Assembly: GCF_016745235.1 (NCBI RefSeq)
Contig: NZ_JAELVM010000003.1
Coordinates: 186,001-250,000 of the forward strand
Direction: 5' to 3'
From: Chryseobacterium endalhagicum
GTDB lineage: Bacteria; Bacteroidota; Bacteroidia; Flavobacteriales; Weeksellaceae
Length of the DNA stretch: 64,000 bases
In this document: positions 1 to 9,616 of the stretch, in pieces
How positions within the stretch are numbered: the first letter of the stretch is position 1
Layout of the letters: every line of letters starts with the position of its first letter
Program-made: the position numbers and the translations under genes
The notes under the pieces: generated by a model
What the model was told of the DNA's origin: nothing
The model's input: only the letters and a program-made list of their open reading frames with translations
The model's database searches: none

Positions 1-3000
1 TTTACTTCATATTGCTTTCCAACTTTTTTGTAGGAAAGATCCTTAATATAATTTTCATTCAGCGTGATGGTTTCAAACAAATCTTTGATAAGATACTGCA
101 AACTGTCAGGCGTCTCTTTTTTCAGAAGATCTACAAATTCAACCGAATTGGTGTAAGGTGGCTCTTGAAATTTGGTTTGATCCAGATATTTTTTTAAAAT
201 AGAATTCAGTTTTGCTTCTCCTAAGTAATCTTTAAGTGCATACATTACGACGCTTCCTTTATTATAATGAATGTAATTCTGATTTTCCACCAGCATCAGA
301 GGCATTTCTTTTTTCGTTTCTTTGGTTCGGCCCTGCAAATATTTATCAAGCTCATAACTCAGAAATTTTTTCATAGCCGGAGCACCATACTCGTGCTCCA
401 TCACCATCAAGGCTGAATATTGTGAAAATGTTTCGGACATCATAGCACTTCCTTGCACATTCCCCCCAACAACTTGATGTCCCCACCACTGGTGTGCCAC
501 TTCGTGAGCCGTCACATAGAAGGGAACATCTATTTTTTCTGGTTTATCGCTTTCGACTTTAGTCAGAAAACCAATTTCTTCGGAGTATGGAATAGTATTT
601 GGGAAAGATTGTGCAAAAGCAGCATATCTCGGAAACTCGATGATGCGAACCTGCCTGTGCTGATAGGGTCCAAAATTTTTGGTGTAATAGGTCAAACTAT
701 TTTTGATGGAAGATATCATTCTGTCCAAATTATATTCGTGTCCTTTTTGATAATAAATCTCGATATTCACATTGTTCCATTTTGCTTTTTTCACCTGATA
801 ATCAGCAGAAAGAAAGGCATAGAAATTAAGAATCGGTGAATCCATTTTATACGTGAAATATCTTCTTTTGTTCGCTTTCCACTCTTTTTGCAGATAGCCC
901 GGCGCAATTGCTATCTGATTATCATCGGTCGAAATCTGAGTCTGGAAGCGGATCCAGTCAGAATCAGTTGAAATAAAATTATTCATTCTAGCTGTCTGGT
1001 CGTTCACTTTTGCCAATCTCGGTTTTGGCTTCAGACCATATTTTTTTCGCGCAGAATTTTCTGAAAGTTCAACATCCGAATTATATCCCAAACCAGGCAA
1101 ATTACCGGAATTGAAGAACGTGCCATTTTTCACGATATCTGTTATTGCGCTGTTGGCAAATCCTTTCGGTTTGAATTCGTATTTGAAATGAATCGAAACT
1201 GAATCTCCAGGCTGAATGGGATTGTTGAGTTTAACAAGTTTTAATCCCGATTTTTCATCATTGAAAATCTCTTTTCCTGCACCCGACACTTGTATTTTAT
1301 CGAAAGAATAATGACCATCCAGATTGTTTGGATATCTAATGATAATACTATCAATTGCTTTTTGATGTTTGTTTTTTATGTAGTAATATCCATCCACTTT
1401 CCAGGATTGATCTTCTGGCGAAAGATCAATTTTTAAGTCCGAAGAAACGATTCTCGGCTGATCTATTTTTTCTAAATACTTGTATTTTTTCTCATACTCA
1501 AGTCTCATTTTTTCAGATTCGACGTCTGAATATTGTGAGTTTAAAATGTGGGTATTGTAATAGATAAACGCACCAAGTCCAACCGTTGAGAACAAGAACA
1601 AAAACAGTAAAACTTTATGTTTTAATCTGAATGATGTTTTTGATAAAAGATATTTTTTGGACAATCCTTTTTCCTTGCCTCTCGGAAAAACTAAAAGTGC
1701 AATGAATAATAAGAACATCATCATCAGGATCCAATACGATTTCACAATGAAATAGCTGTAAAGCACCTGTCCAAAACCGTTCAAAGCTGAATAAGGAAGT
1801 GTTGGGCCTTTGGAATTGAACCTGTACAAAATGTCATTCATTTCCAAATAATTATACAAAATCGGAAGGAAAACAATTGGGAAAATTGCTAAAAAGAATC
1901 CAAAATATTTGTTATTGACAATCAATTGGACAAACAAACTAAAGCCTATCAAAACCAGATAATAAGGCAGATTATAAAGGTTGAATTTCAAATAAGTCAA
2001 TGGTTCAATATCATAAAATCCTTTGTAAAATTGAATCCCTATGCAAATCAAATTAGAGAAAATCTGCATAATCAACACCATCCAAACCATTCCCAGAAAC
2101 TTAGAAAACATAAGGTTAAAATTGGAAACCGTGGTTACGCCAATCAGTTCATCAATCTTATTTTCACGCTCTCTCCCAACGATATTTCCTGAGAAAAAAA
2201 CAATTAGCAAAAGCAGAAAATAAGATAAGCCCTCCTGCCCCATCTCCGCCATTAAAAAAGTGACAGGGATGGACTCCGCATCATACATTGACTTCATATA
2301 TCTGGAAATCACAATCAGCAGAACACCAAAGATGAAAGCAATAATCCTGAAAAATGGTGTATAAACAATTCTTTTCACCTCGAAAAAGGAGAGATAAAAA
2401 AGTTCTTTCAGTTTCGCAATCGATCCAAAATCTTTTTGAACATTGAGAATTTCCTGCAATGACCTGTCCGAATTGGTATATGTTTCTTCTAAGACTGTTT
2501 TCTTTTTCCCAAACAAAGAAAATGGCTGTAAAAACTGGTTAAAATCAAATTTAAAATACGTTACCCCAACACATAAAAGTGCAATTCCTATCCAGAGTAA
2601 ACGGTTCCAAAGCAAAACACCCGAAAGTGCAACTGTATTTTCATTTTGTTCGTAAGGTGTCCAATATTCGGTAACTTGTCTCAATGCAAAATTCCCGAAA
2701 GGATCCATAAGCGAAGCCAGATCCTTGTTTTCAATATCAGAAAGAATACTGTCACTCAATATGGATAGCAAAAGCAAAATAACACAGAAAAGATATGCTG
2801 CTAAAGTACTTCTGGTAATGGTTGTCAATGAAAAAAATATGGATCCAATGATCAATGTATTGGCTACTGTGAAAACCAGAAACGGCCAAATATAATTTAT
2901 AATATTAATAGGGCCTAACTGCGGAGTTCCAATTCCATAAAGAGATCCAAAAAAATAACCAATCAATATTCCTGAAAAGACATAATTTGCTATCAGAAAA

Positions 3001-3347
3001 TTAGCTAAAAATCTTCCGAAAAAATATCCGGATTTCGTAATGGGTGTTGTGTACAATAAGCCGTGGAAATTATATTCATAATCCTTCTGGATAGCTGTTG
3101 CCATAATACTGATCATCATAATTCCATTGATAAGCACCATAATATTACCACTCATCCCAACAATTAATCTTGCGATTGCCAAAGAAGAATTTTTAGTAAG
3201 AATAGAATCTGAAGTAGAAGTGTCGAATGCACCAGTACTTGCCAGCCCTAAGAGCACCCCAAGCGTTAGAAATACAAAAAAATAAATCTGTGTACTCCAT
3301 TTTTTGAAACCACTTCTGAGTTCGAAAGAAAATAACTCCTTAAACAT
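1..3347 (-). CDS. ABC-2 type permease fused to an M1 family aminopeptidase (3' partial)
   Basis: The reading frame begins at an ATG that overlaps the end of the upstream ABC ATPase gene by 8 nt and runs off the left edge, so at least 1115 codons are present. The N-terminal two thirds is rich in hydrophobic segments, as in ABC-2 permeases. The C-terminal part carries the zinc motif HEVAHQWWG at residues 948-956 and a glutamate in MSETFSQY (Glu972), the usual M1 ligand set. There are 19 residues between the second His and this Glu, where classical M1 enzymes have 18. Fusions of permease and M1 domains next to an ABC ATPase are known in Bacteroidetes. Export or processing of peptides is the inferred role; the substrate is unknown. 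Confidence 0.88.
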   Translation of the reverse strand, partial: MFKELFSFELRSGFKKWSTQIYFFVFLTLGVLLGLASTGAFDTSTSDSILTKNSSLAIARLIVGMSGNIMVLINGIMMISIMATAIQKDYEYNFHGLLYTTPITKSGYFFGRFLANFLIANYVFSGILIGYFFGSLYGIGTPQLGPINIINYIWPFLVFTVANTLIIGSIFFSLTTITRSTLAAYLFCVILLLLSILSDSILSDIENKDLASLMDPFGNFALRQVTEYWTPYEQNENTVALSGVLLWNRLLWIGIALLCVGVTYFKFDFNQFLQPFSLFGKKKTVLEETYTNSDRSLQEILNVQKDFGSIAKLKELFYLSFFEVKRIVYTPFFRIIAFIFGVLLIVISRYMKSMYDAESIPVTFLMAEMGQEGLSYFLLLLIVFFSGNIVGRERENKIDELIGVTTVSNFNLMFSKFLGMVWMVLIMQIFSNLICIGIQFYKGFYDIEPLTYLKFNLYNLPYYLVLIGFSLFVQLIVNNKYFGFFLAIFPIVFLPILYNYLEMNDILYRFNSKGPTLPYSALNGFGQVLYSYFIVKSYWILMMMFLLFIALLVFPRGKEKGLSKKYLLSKTSFRLKHKVLLFLFLFSTVGLGAFIYYNTHILNSQYSDVESEKMRLEYEKKYKYLEKIDQPRIVSSDLKIDLSPEDQSWKVDGYYYIKNKHQKAIDSIIIRYPNNLDGHYSFDKIQVSGAGKEIFNDEKSGLKLVKLNNPIQPGDSVSIHFKYEFKPKGFANSAITDIVKNGTFFNSGNLPGLGYNSDVELSENSARKKYGLKPKPRLAKVNDQTARMNNFISTDSDWIRFQTQISTDDNQIAIAPGYLQKEWKANKRRYFTYKMDSPILNFYAFLSADYQVKKAKWNNVNIEIYYQKGHEYNLDRMISSIKNSLTYYTKNFGPYQHRQVRIIEFPRYAAFAQSFPNTIPYSEEIGFLTKVESDKPEKIDVPFYVTAHEVAHQWWGHQVVGGNVQGSAMMSETFSQYSALMVMEHEYGAPAMKKFLSYELDKYLQGRTKETKKEMPLMLVENQNYIHYNKGSVVMYALKDYLGEAKLNSILKKYLDQTKFQEPPYTNSVEFVDLLKKETPDSLQYLIKDLFETITLNENYIKDLSYKKVGKQYEV

Positions 3348-4224
3348 GGGTTGTCATTTTTTTTGTGATACTGGAGAAATACACATCTTCCAAATTAGAT
3401 TCCACAGGAATGAAATCTGCATTTGGCTGAGATTCAGCAAAAACACGAATCTCAACTTTCCCTTCAGAAATGTGTGTAGAAATAACCTGGTACTGCTCTT
3501 TCGCGATCTCAACTTCAGATTTCTCAATTAGTTTTTTCCAGATTTTCCCCTGGAAATCATCTATAACGCCTTTCGGAGTTCCGTCTAAAATAATTTGTCC
3601 AGAAGTCAGGACAACCACACGATTGCATAAATTTTTCACATCATCTACAATATGAGTGGAAAGAATAACGATTGTGTTTTCCCCTATTTCACTCAGGAGA
3701 TTATGAAAACGGTTTCTCTCCATGGGATCCAGACCTGCCGTTGGCTCATCCACAATGATCAGTTTTGGATTTCCTAAAAGTGCCTGAGCAATTCCGAAAC
3801 GCTGCCTCATCCCACCTGAATATTCGCTGACGTTTCTTTTTCTAGCTTCGAAGAGATTGGTTTGATGAAGCAAGCCTTCTACGATTTCCTTTCGTTCAGA
3901 TTTCCTTGAAATTCCTTTAAGAATTGCAATATGATTGAGAAGGTCCACAGCATTCACTTTCGGATAAAAACCAAAATCCTGCGGAAGATATCCCAAAACT
4001 TTTCGAAGTTCTTCTTTTTGGGTCAAAGCGTTGATATCTCCCAGGAAAATCTCTCCACTGTCCGGCGCTTGCAAGCCTGCAATCGTTCTCATCAGGGAAG
4101 ACTTTCCCGCACCATTGGGACCTAATAATCCGAACATTCCTTTGCCAATCGTAAGATTAACGTTATCCAAAGCCTTCAAACCATTTCCGTAGGTTTTACT
4201 AATATTATTTACTGTCAATTCCAT
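3340..4224 (-). CDS. ABC transporter ATP-binding protein
   Basis: This 294-residue protein has a complete ABC nucleotide-binding domain: Walker A GPNGAGKS (35-42), signature SGGMRQR (136-142), Walker B LIIVDEP (155-161) and the switch His191. The last 75 residues or so are a separate C-terminal domain of the kind found in multidrug/lantibiotic-type exporters. Its stop overlaps the ATG of the permease/M1 fusion, so the two are translationally coupled and probably form one transporter at the cytoplasmic membrane, with this subunit supplying ATP hydrolysis. Confidence 0.93.
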   Translation of the reverse strand: MELTVNNISKTYGNGLKALDNVNLTIGKGMFGLLGPNGAGKSSLMRTIAGLQAPDSGEIFLGDINALTQKEELRKVLGYLPQDFGFYPKVNAVDLLNHIAILKGISRKSERKEIVEGLLHQTNLFEARKRNVSEYSGGMRQRFGIAQALLGNPKLIIVDEPTAGLDPMERNRFHNLLSEIGENTIVILSTHIVDDVKNLCNRVVVLTSGQIILDGTPKGVIDDFQGKIWKKLIEKSEVEIAKEQYQVISTHISEGKVEIRVFAESQPNADFIPVESNLEDVYFSSITKKMTTHV

Positions 4225-4586
4225 AATTGTGTTTTTTGAATTGTTATATCCTTATAAGGCGATAGATAATGTTGTTTGTTACAAAAAATGAAATTTATGA
4301 AGCATAATTGTAAAAATATTAATAAGAATTCTACAAAATCGTTGATAATAATTAATTATTTCAAGCATTCCACTGATTTCAAAGTTTAATCATAAACACA
4401 TCATTATTTAATACATGACCATATTCTCAGTCAGATACGCTTTAAAAAAGGAAATTTGTAAATCTGGTGTTCGACAGCAATTTATATTATGAAAACCGTA
4501 TCTATCGAACACCCACAATGATGGGCATACTGTCTCATAACCACCTGAAAATAAAAGAAAAAGGACTGCTTATTTTAGATAAAAAA
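4225..4586. other. Gene-poor spacer upstream of the ABC transporter
   Basis: About 360 bases of AT-rich sequence between the ABC ATPase start and the tRNA terminator. It should hold the promoter of the transporter operon. The only coding-like trace is a 50-codon open stretch on the plus strand ending at 4601 that has no suitable start; it is treated as chance or as a gene remnant. Confidence 0.5.
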
Positions 4587-4613
4587 AGAGGGGCTTCTTG
4601 AAGAAACCCCTCT
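4581..4613 (-). terminator. Rho-independent terminator of tRNA-Ser
   Basis: A 7-bp stem AGAGGGG/CCCCTCT at 4587-4593 and 4607-4613 is followed, on the minus strand, by seven T residues. It lies 3 nt past the tRNA 3' end. Confidence 0.8.
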
Positions 4614-4616
4614 TAG

Positions 4617-4701
4617 CGGAGAGAGAGGGATTCGAACCCCCGGACCTGTTACAGTCAATAGTTTTCAAGACTATCGCAATCGACCACTCTGCCATCTCTC
4701 C
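4617..4701 (-). tRNA. tRNA-Ser (anticodon UGA)
   Basis: An 85-nt class II tRNA on the minus strand. The acceptor arms GGAGAGA and TCTCTCC pair perfectly, the T-loop is GTTCGAATC, there is a long variable arm as expected for serine, and the anticodon loop CTTGAAA gives UGA. The discriminator is G and CCA is not encoded. A terminator hairpin follows at once, so it is a single-tRNA unit. Confidence 0.96.
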
Positions 4702-4891
4702 TGAATAACGGCTGTACCGTCGTTTTCAGTGGTGCAAATATATAAAGTTTTTTGAAACTGACAAAATATTTTTTTACTCATTATCAAAAAACATTTACAT
4801 CCTGCATGAACAGATCTTCATGAGCTTAGAAATCTCCCATCCGGAAAGCTTTTGCAATAATCTGGAACCGAATAAGATCCAAAGATTTTGT

Positions 4892-5320
4892 TTATTTTGC
4901 CTGGCCGATATCCAACCGGTCAAATTTCCCTTCATTATTTTTATGAAACCGGAAAAATACAGGAAATGTTCCCCACTTCCCTGCCTGGAAGTTTCCGTAA
5001 ATATTTTTTCCATCATTTTCCACCTTGTCTATGGTGAGGAATTTTTCTTTTCCCAAAGCATTGGAGAAGAAAGATTTAAAATCCACGGTATTGCCGTCAT
5101 CCGTCATTACAGAGTTTTCTGTAAAATAAGTATACCAGCTCTGATCACCATCCTGTAATGCCTGCACAGCCTGTCTTACCGTTTCGTCGGTTATTTTTGA
5201 TAGATCCATATTCTTTTGGTTTTGTGTTGTATTTGATTTTTGAGTGTTCCTTTCACGTGTTTTCTGGCCGCATGCTGTACATGACAGGCAAAATAGAGCT
5301 GTAATGATAAAATATTGCAT
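4892..5320 (-). CDS. Small lipoprotein, NTF2/SnoaL-like
   Basis: This 142-residue protein has a signal sequence ending in a cysteine-rich lipobox (Cys14 or Cys17), so it is probably anchored in the envelope. The mature part, with an amphipathic start, a central WYTYFTENSVMTDDG stretch and later beta strands, resembles the SnoaL/NTF2-like fold, often a small-ligand binding or isomerase scaffold. It starts 2 nt after the stop of the DoxX-like gene, so the two are co-transcribed. No catalytic role can be assigned. Confidence 0.7.
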   Translation of the reverse strand: MQYFIITALFCLSCTACGQKTRERNTQKSNTTQNQKNMDLSKITDETVRQAVQALQDGDQSWYTYFTENSVMTDDGNTVDFKSFFSNALGKEKFLTIDKVENDGKNIYGNFQAGKWGTFPVFFRFHKNNEGKFDRLDIGQAK

Positions 5321-5322
5321 GT

Positions 5323-5670
5323 TTATTGTTTTAAAGGATGCTGAAGACAGACGATCACCAGGTTGAGAAGAAGAAATGGGATTTCAATCATTACCCCTTT
5401 AAAATCCCGGTCCTGAAGGTGAAAACAGATGATCAGCAGTATTCCGGCAGCCATCAGAAAATTTCCCCAGACAAATGTTTTGGGAAATAAAATCAGTACA
5501 GCCGCAATAACCGTTACTGCCCCGTTGATCATCAGCCCGGTCTTATCAAAGCCCCATTTTCCGAACATAGCAGTCATTTCAGGTTTTCCCGTAAACATGG
5601 CTGTTCCCTGCTTTATGCCCATAAAAACGGCAGCAAGGATAAGTATAGAATTGATAATTTTTAAGATCAT
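5323..5670 (-). CDS. DoxX-like small membrane protein
   Basis: A 115-residue protein with four hydrophobic segments (about 2-20, 46-63, 68-84 and 93-110) and a GKWGFDKTGLM loop, the layout of small DoxX-like membrane proteins. Function in this family is poorly defined; some members are linked to redox or thiol metabolism. It is the first gene of a two-gene unit with the downstream NTF2-like lipoprotein. Confidence 0.65.
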   Translation of the reverse strand: MILKIINSILILAAVFMGIKQGTAMFTGKPEMTAMFGKWGFDKTGLMINGAVTVIAAVLILFPKTFVWGNFLMAAGILLIICFHLQDRDFKGVMIEIPFLLLNLVIVCLQHPLKQ

Positions 5671-5813
5671 TTGTTTGCTATTTAATACAAATATGCATCA
5701 AATGGATGAGATATAAATGGTGAATTTTTCGGAAATTATGGGTTCAACCTTTTTTTATTTGTTCCTTTAAACAGAAACAAGGTTAATTTGAAATTAACCA
5801 TTCAAATTAATCA

Positions 5814-6386
5814 TTACTCAAAATCAGAGATCCAGCCTACTTTTTTTCGCCATACTGTATAATCTGCGTCTTTTCCGTCTATTTCAGGAATATTTTCAAC
5901 ATCCGGAATTGCATTGATCACTTCCTGCGGGAAGGGCGGGAGATTCATTTTCAAACGTTCCTGATTAACAATATCTTTATCTTCTACAGGATAAGGAATT
6001 CCTTCCGCCGTAAGCTGAGTTCCGTACCGTTGTGGCTTGCTTTGAAATACCTGAATCCGGTCATACAGATATGCAATGTTTGAGGGATTGATATCGCCTT
6101 TATTTTCAATCATCATTTGGTAACACGCCTTCATAAATTCAGGCTCACCGATAGAATGCTGAATAATGAGCCACGCAGCATCACTGGCCTCCGCTCCTAC
6201 TTTTGAAACGCTAGGAAAACCTATTTCCTCAATGATCTTCCTGAGCTGTTCTGCATTTTCTTTGTGAACAAGCTCCATTTCAGGATTGTATCCGCCTGAA
6301 AGTTTACCTTCTGAAGCTAATTTTTCCCTTACTGCCAAATCTTTTTCAGCAAGGGCCATGATCTGTTTTGAAACTTTTTCATTCAT
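5814..6386 (-). CDS. DUF6624-like hypothetical protein
   Basis: A 190-residue cytosolic protein without signal or membrane segments. The order VGAEASDAAWLIIQHS, then MKACYQMMIENKGDINPSNIAYLYDRI, then RYGTQLTAEG matches what I recall of the DUF6624 family, which is common in Bacteroidetes and of unknown function. It lies 20 nt downstream of the P-loop ATPase gene on the same strand and is probably co-transcribed. Confidence 0.65.
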   Translation of the reverse strand: MNEKVSKQIMALAEKDLAVREKLASEGKLSGGYNPEMELVHKENAEQLRKIIEEIGFPSVSKVGAEASDAAWLIIQHSIGEPEFMKACYQMMIENKGDINPSNIAYLYDRIQVFQSKPQRYGTQLTAEGIPYPVEDKDIVNQERLKMNLPPFPQEVINAIPDVENIPEIDGKDADYTVWRKKVGWISDFE

Positions 6387-6406
6387 AGCTTACGAATTAT
6401 GATCAT

Positions 6407-7000
6407 TTATTGAAGGTCCCTTTGTATTCTGTCCAGTATAAATGTACACCTTTTCTGTACAGTATCTTTGGGAACTTCAATCACCATATAACCGTATTTC
6501 AGATAGGTTTCCTTCATCTTTTTAAAAGTAAATACCGCTTCATTCCAGTCCTGCTTCCGTTCTGTATCATTTTCGTAAATATCCTTCCATGGCGGGAGAA
6601 TAAACACATTTTTGCTATACATAATCTCACGGATAATTCTTTCTTTTTCCTGTACAACGGGAATATTTTCCATATCCATATAGCAGATCGTATCCAGCAG
6701 GCCGCGGTCAAAGAAAACAATCCCAGAAGCTGTTTCAGCCTTGATTTTCTGATAGGTTTTTACCGAAGCTTCAAACATAAGCTGAGCGTAAAGTTCTTTA
6801 TTCCGCCAGGGAAGTCCGTCCCCGTCTATGCTGACCTGCTCTTTAATAATTCTCCTCGCCTCTTCTTCAACCGTCAGAAAACCATTCCTGGAAAACTCAT
6901 CCAGCAAAGTCGTCTTCCCAACGCCCGGGCCGCCGGTGATGATATAAAACTGATCGGATATGCTGCTTTTTTCTTTCAATTTATTCAATGATCTGTTCAA
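6407..7000 (-). CDS. AAA family P-loop ATPase (AAA_28-like)
   Basis: This 197-residue protein has Walker A GGPGVGKTT (23-31), a following FSRNGFLTVEEEARRII segment and FFDRGLLDTICYM, the arrangement of the AAA_28 group of small ATP/GTP-binding proteins (ATPase/kinase-like). It sits between the ABC exporter genes and the DUF6624-like gene, 6 nt from the former, in one apparent operon. The substrate is unknown. A fold related to nucleoside kinases is an alternative reading. Confidence 0.75.
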   Translation of the reverse strand: MNRSLNKLKEKSSISDQFYIITGGPGVGKTTLLDEFSRNGFLTVEEEARRIIKEQVSIDGDGLPWRNKELYAQLMFEASVKTYQKIKAETASGIVFFDRGLLDTICYMDMENIPVVQEKERIIREIMYSKNVFILPPWKDIYENDTERKQDWNEAVFTFKKMKETYLKYGYMVIEVPKDTVQKRCTFILDRIQRDLQ

Positions 7001-7006
7001 AAAAAT

Positions 7007-7642
7007 TTAGAATTTCAATGTATTTAATTCACTGAAATCGTTCTTCCCATATATTTTATCAATTTTTCCGTCCTTCAGTACTGCAATTGTATCACAAGTA
7101 TGAAAAAGGGTTTCAATAATGTGGGAGCTTATGATGACAATCTTATTTTCGGATCTTAACTGCCTGATAATATCATAGAGAATATGTACGCCTTCAAAAT
7201 CCACTCCGTTAAAAGGTTCATCAAGAATATTAACCGGTTTATCCAGCATCAGCATCCCCATCAGGGCCAGTTTCTTTTTCATTCCGCTGGAGTAATACTT
7301 TACATATTTTTTCAGCGGAAGATTGAATTTATCCGTTAATTCACTGAAATTCAAATCTTTTTTATCCGAAAAATAGGATAAATATTCCTCACCCGTGATA
7401 TAGGGATAAAAATAGTTCTCCGTTTCCAGATAGGAAACAAAGCTTCGTTTTAAAGGCTGATTCTTCCAGTTGATGTTTCCCGAAAATGGAATACTTTGGT
7501 ACAAAGAATCAAACAGCGTTGTTTTCCCCGCTCCGTTCTTTCCCAGGATTCCTATTATATATCCTTCTTCCAATGAAAGATCTACTCCCTTCAAAACTTT
7601 CTGGCTTTTGAACTCAACCTGTAAATTTTTAATCTCCAACAT
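7007..7642 (-). CDS. ABC transporter ATP-binding protein
   Basis: A short 211-residue ABC ATPase with Walker A GKNGAGKT (34-41), a slightly degenerate signature YSSGMKKK (117-124), Walker B VNILDEP (137-143) and the SSH switch. It overlaps the end of the upstream 315-residue membrane protein gene by 14 nt, so the pair probably forms an exporter. Confidence 0.9.
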   Translation of the reverse strand: MLEIKNLQVEFKSQKVLKGVDLSLEEGYIIGILGKNGAGKTTLFDSLYQSIPFSGNINWKNQPLKRSFVSYLETENYFYPYITGEEYLSYFSDKKDLNFSELTDKFNLPLKKYVKYYSSGMKKKLALMGMLMLDKPVNILDEPFNGVDFEGVHILYDIIRQLRSENKIVIISSHIIETLFHTCDTIAVLKDGKIDKIYGKNDFSELNTLKF

Positions 7643-8576
7643 AGGTTCTGATATTTTGTTCTGCGTTTTTTATATTGTTTTTCAGGACAAGCAAAGCCGG
7701 AATTATGGTCATGCTGCAAAAAATAAATTCAATATAAACGCCGATATTGTAATAGCCTCTTTTCTCTTTGTAATGGTAAAGCTTGTATTTTCTGGTGATA
7801 ATGAGAAGAAAATATAAATTCATAAATACAAAATAATACAGCACATACAGACTCTCAAACGGATTAATGATCAAAGCAAGAACATAAACCGGCAGCAGTA
7901 AGGCATTAAAAAGTAAAGAATTTTTTCTGATCTTCTCTTTTAAACTTGATTTTTTAAAATACATTTCAAACATTTCCTTGCTTTCATAAGGTTCAAAGAC
8001 GTCCGAAATATAATCCATCACAAAAACACCGGCGATAATAAGCGATCCCGGATGGTACGATGACAACAGGAGAATAACATATCCGGCCACAGAAAACCAA
8101 GTGTTTTTCCTGAGGAAACTCTTCCATTCAAACAGATGATCAGGGATAAAATTCCATTTCAGGGCGGGATCAATGTTCGTTTTGGGAAAGAAAAAAGCAA
8201 ATGCCGTGATCGGGATATAAAAGGCCCAGCCTGTTACTTCCAGCTTATAGTGAATATTCCCAAACAATAAAACACTGTAAATGAGTGCAGATTCAAGCAC
8301 AACAACGCCCCGCCAGTTTTGTTCAAACACTTTTTTCAAAAAAGGAACGTCTTTTCTGCCACAGTGGAAAACCAACGCCGCCATAAAAAACATGGGCGGA
8401 TAGTAATAATCTGAAGGCAGCTCTACCACGATCATCACAATGAATAGCAGCAAAAACGGTACGCTGAGCTTCATATCAAGATTAAAGATCCTGAAAATCT
8501 GGTACAATCTGAATTTTAAATGGTTAACTAGTTTTTTCAATGAATTTAAATTGGTCTGTGCGAGAATAGCAACCAA
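7629..8576 (-). CDS. Integral membrane protein, probable ABC transporter permease
   Basis: This 315-residue protein has about seven to nine hydrophobic segments separated by short basic loops. No family motif is recognised. The gene overlaps the ABC ATPase start by 14 nt, which points to its being the membrane subunit of that transporter. The upstream side faces the divergent sigma-factor gene. Confidence 0.65.
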   Translation of the reverse strand: MVAILAQTNLNSLKKLVNHLKFRLYQIFRIFNLDMKLSVPFLLLFIVMIVVELPSDYYYPPMFFMAALVFHCGRKDVPFLKKVFEQNWRGVVVLESALIYSVLLFGNIHYKLEVTGWAFYIPITAFAFFFPKTNIDPALKWNFIPDHLFEWKSFLRKNTWFSVAGYVILLLSSYHPGSLIIAGVFVMDYISDVFEPYESKEMFEMYFKKSSLKEKIRKNSLLFNALLLPVYVLALIINPFESLYVLYYFVFMNLYFLLIITRKYKLYHYKEKRGYYNIGVYIEFIFCSMTIIPALLVLKNNIKNAEQNIRTYVGD

Positions 8577-8717
8577 TGGGAGCTGATCGGGTATTTATCT
8601 ACCATACATCTCTATTTCCGGGTTGCTAATTTTGTGCTGCAAATTGCCAAAAATTTTTCAAATATCCCGAATGTAAGAGGCAGTTTTCATAAAAATACAA
8701 AAACTATTGAAAAGAAG

Positions 8718-8744
8718 TGTCACGTTTTATTCACTAAGTTTGTC
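8718..8744 (+). promoter_or_regulatory. ECF41-type promoter of the sigma-factor gene
   Basis: TGTCACG (8718-8724) is followed after exactly 16 nt by TGTC (8741-8744). The same arrangement occurs before the azoreductase gene at 9789-9815. It resembles the ECF41 consensus as I recall it (TGTCACA, 16 nt or so, CGTC). An overlapping TAAGTTTG at 8735-8742 could also be a housekeeping -7 box. Confidence 0.7.
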
Positions 8745-8759
8745 TTCAAAAGAAATGTC

Positions 8760-9590
8760 ATGCAGGAAAATTACAGCAGACTGCTTACCTATGCTTACAA
8801 TATCACAGGATCTTACGAAGATTCCCGGGATCTGGTGCAGGATGTAATAGAAAAATACATTTCTCTGGACAAATCCGGGATCAGGAATGAGAGCAATTAC
8901 CTGATCAAAAGTACCGTTAACCATGCCATTAATTTTAAAAACAGGCACAGCAAAAAAATGGTTTACGGCGAATGGCTGCCCGAGCCTCTCTCCTTTGACC
9001 ATCCAGAAAACAAACTGATCAGGGAGCAGACTGCCCGCTATACCCTTCTTGTTCTTCTGGAAAAGCTGAACGCTAAAGAACGTGCTGTTTATATTTTAAA
9101 AGAAGCTTTCGATTATTCCCACCAGGAAATTGCTGAAGCCCTTGATATCTCTATTGAGAATTCCCGTAAGCTGCTGAGCCGCGCCGGAAAACAGCTTCAC
9201 AATATAAAGTATGCTCCCGATACTGCCCATTCTGCGAATACCGCTATCCTCCAAAAATATCAGGAAGCATTAAGCGAAGGTGATATTCCGGGAATTGAAG
9301 CCCTACTCATGGATGATATCAGGCTTTCCGCAGATGGTGGAAAAAAAGTCCGGGTCATCAAAGCTGTGGAGACCGGAAAACCAGCAACAGCCTCCCTTCT
9401 GGCCTATGTACAACAGCAGTTCCTTGCTGGAAAACATTTTACCTTTCATGTTTTCAACCACCAGCCGGCTTTGTGCTTCTGGCAGGGAGAACGTATTTAC
9501 AACTGCCATATTCTGGATATTGATGAAAATGGACTGATCAGGGAAATTTATTCGATTGTGGATCCTGAGAAGTTGAAAAGGATTGGATAG
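8760..9590 (+). CDS. ECF41-type sigma-70 factor with C-terminal SnoaL-like domain
   Basis: The ATG at 8760 is chosen because it lies 19 nt after the start of the -10 element of an ECF-type promoter; an upstream in-frame start at 8634 would lie above that promoter. The 276-residue protein has sigma region 2 (1-60), region 4 (about 98-150, with SHQEIAEALDIS) and an NTF2/SnoaL-like C-terminal domain. Three marks of the ECF41 group are visible: WLPEP in the linker (72-76), DGGKK (192-196, near the usual DGGGK) and DPEKL at the C terminus (268-272, near NPDKL). In that group the fused domain controls sigma activity instead of a separate anti-sigma factor. No anti-sigma gene is adjacent here. Confidence 0.9.
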   Translation: MQENYSRLLTYAYNITGSYEDSRDLVQDVIEKYISLDKSGIRNESNYLIKSTVNHAINFKNRHSKKMVYGEWLPEPLSFDHPENKLIREQTARYTLLVLLEKLNAKERAVYILKEAFDYSHQEIAEALDISIENSRKLLSRAGKQLHNIKYAPDTAHSANTAILQKYQEALSEGDIPGIEALLMDDIRLSADGGKKVRVIKAVETGKPATASLLAYVQQQFLAGKHFTFHVFNHQPALCFWQGERIYNCHILDIDENGLIREIYSIVDPEKLKRIG

Positions 9591-9616
9591 TTTGGTTTCG
9601 TGATTCGGGGTGCGAG

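Noticed and set aside
4448..4601. Open frame on the plus strand of about 50 codons ending [11 protein letters not shown], possibly the tail of a lost gene.
   Set aside because: No start codon, no homologue recognised, and it runs into the tRNA terminator. Chance length for AT-rich DNA.
9303..9509. Frames inside the sigma gene on both strands.
   Set aside because: Overlap a gene with strong family motifs; no motifs of their own.
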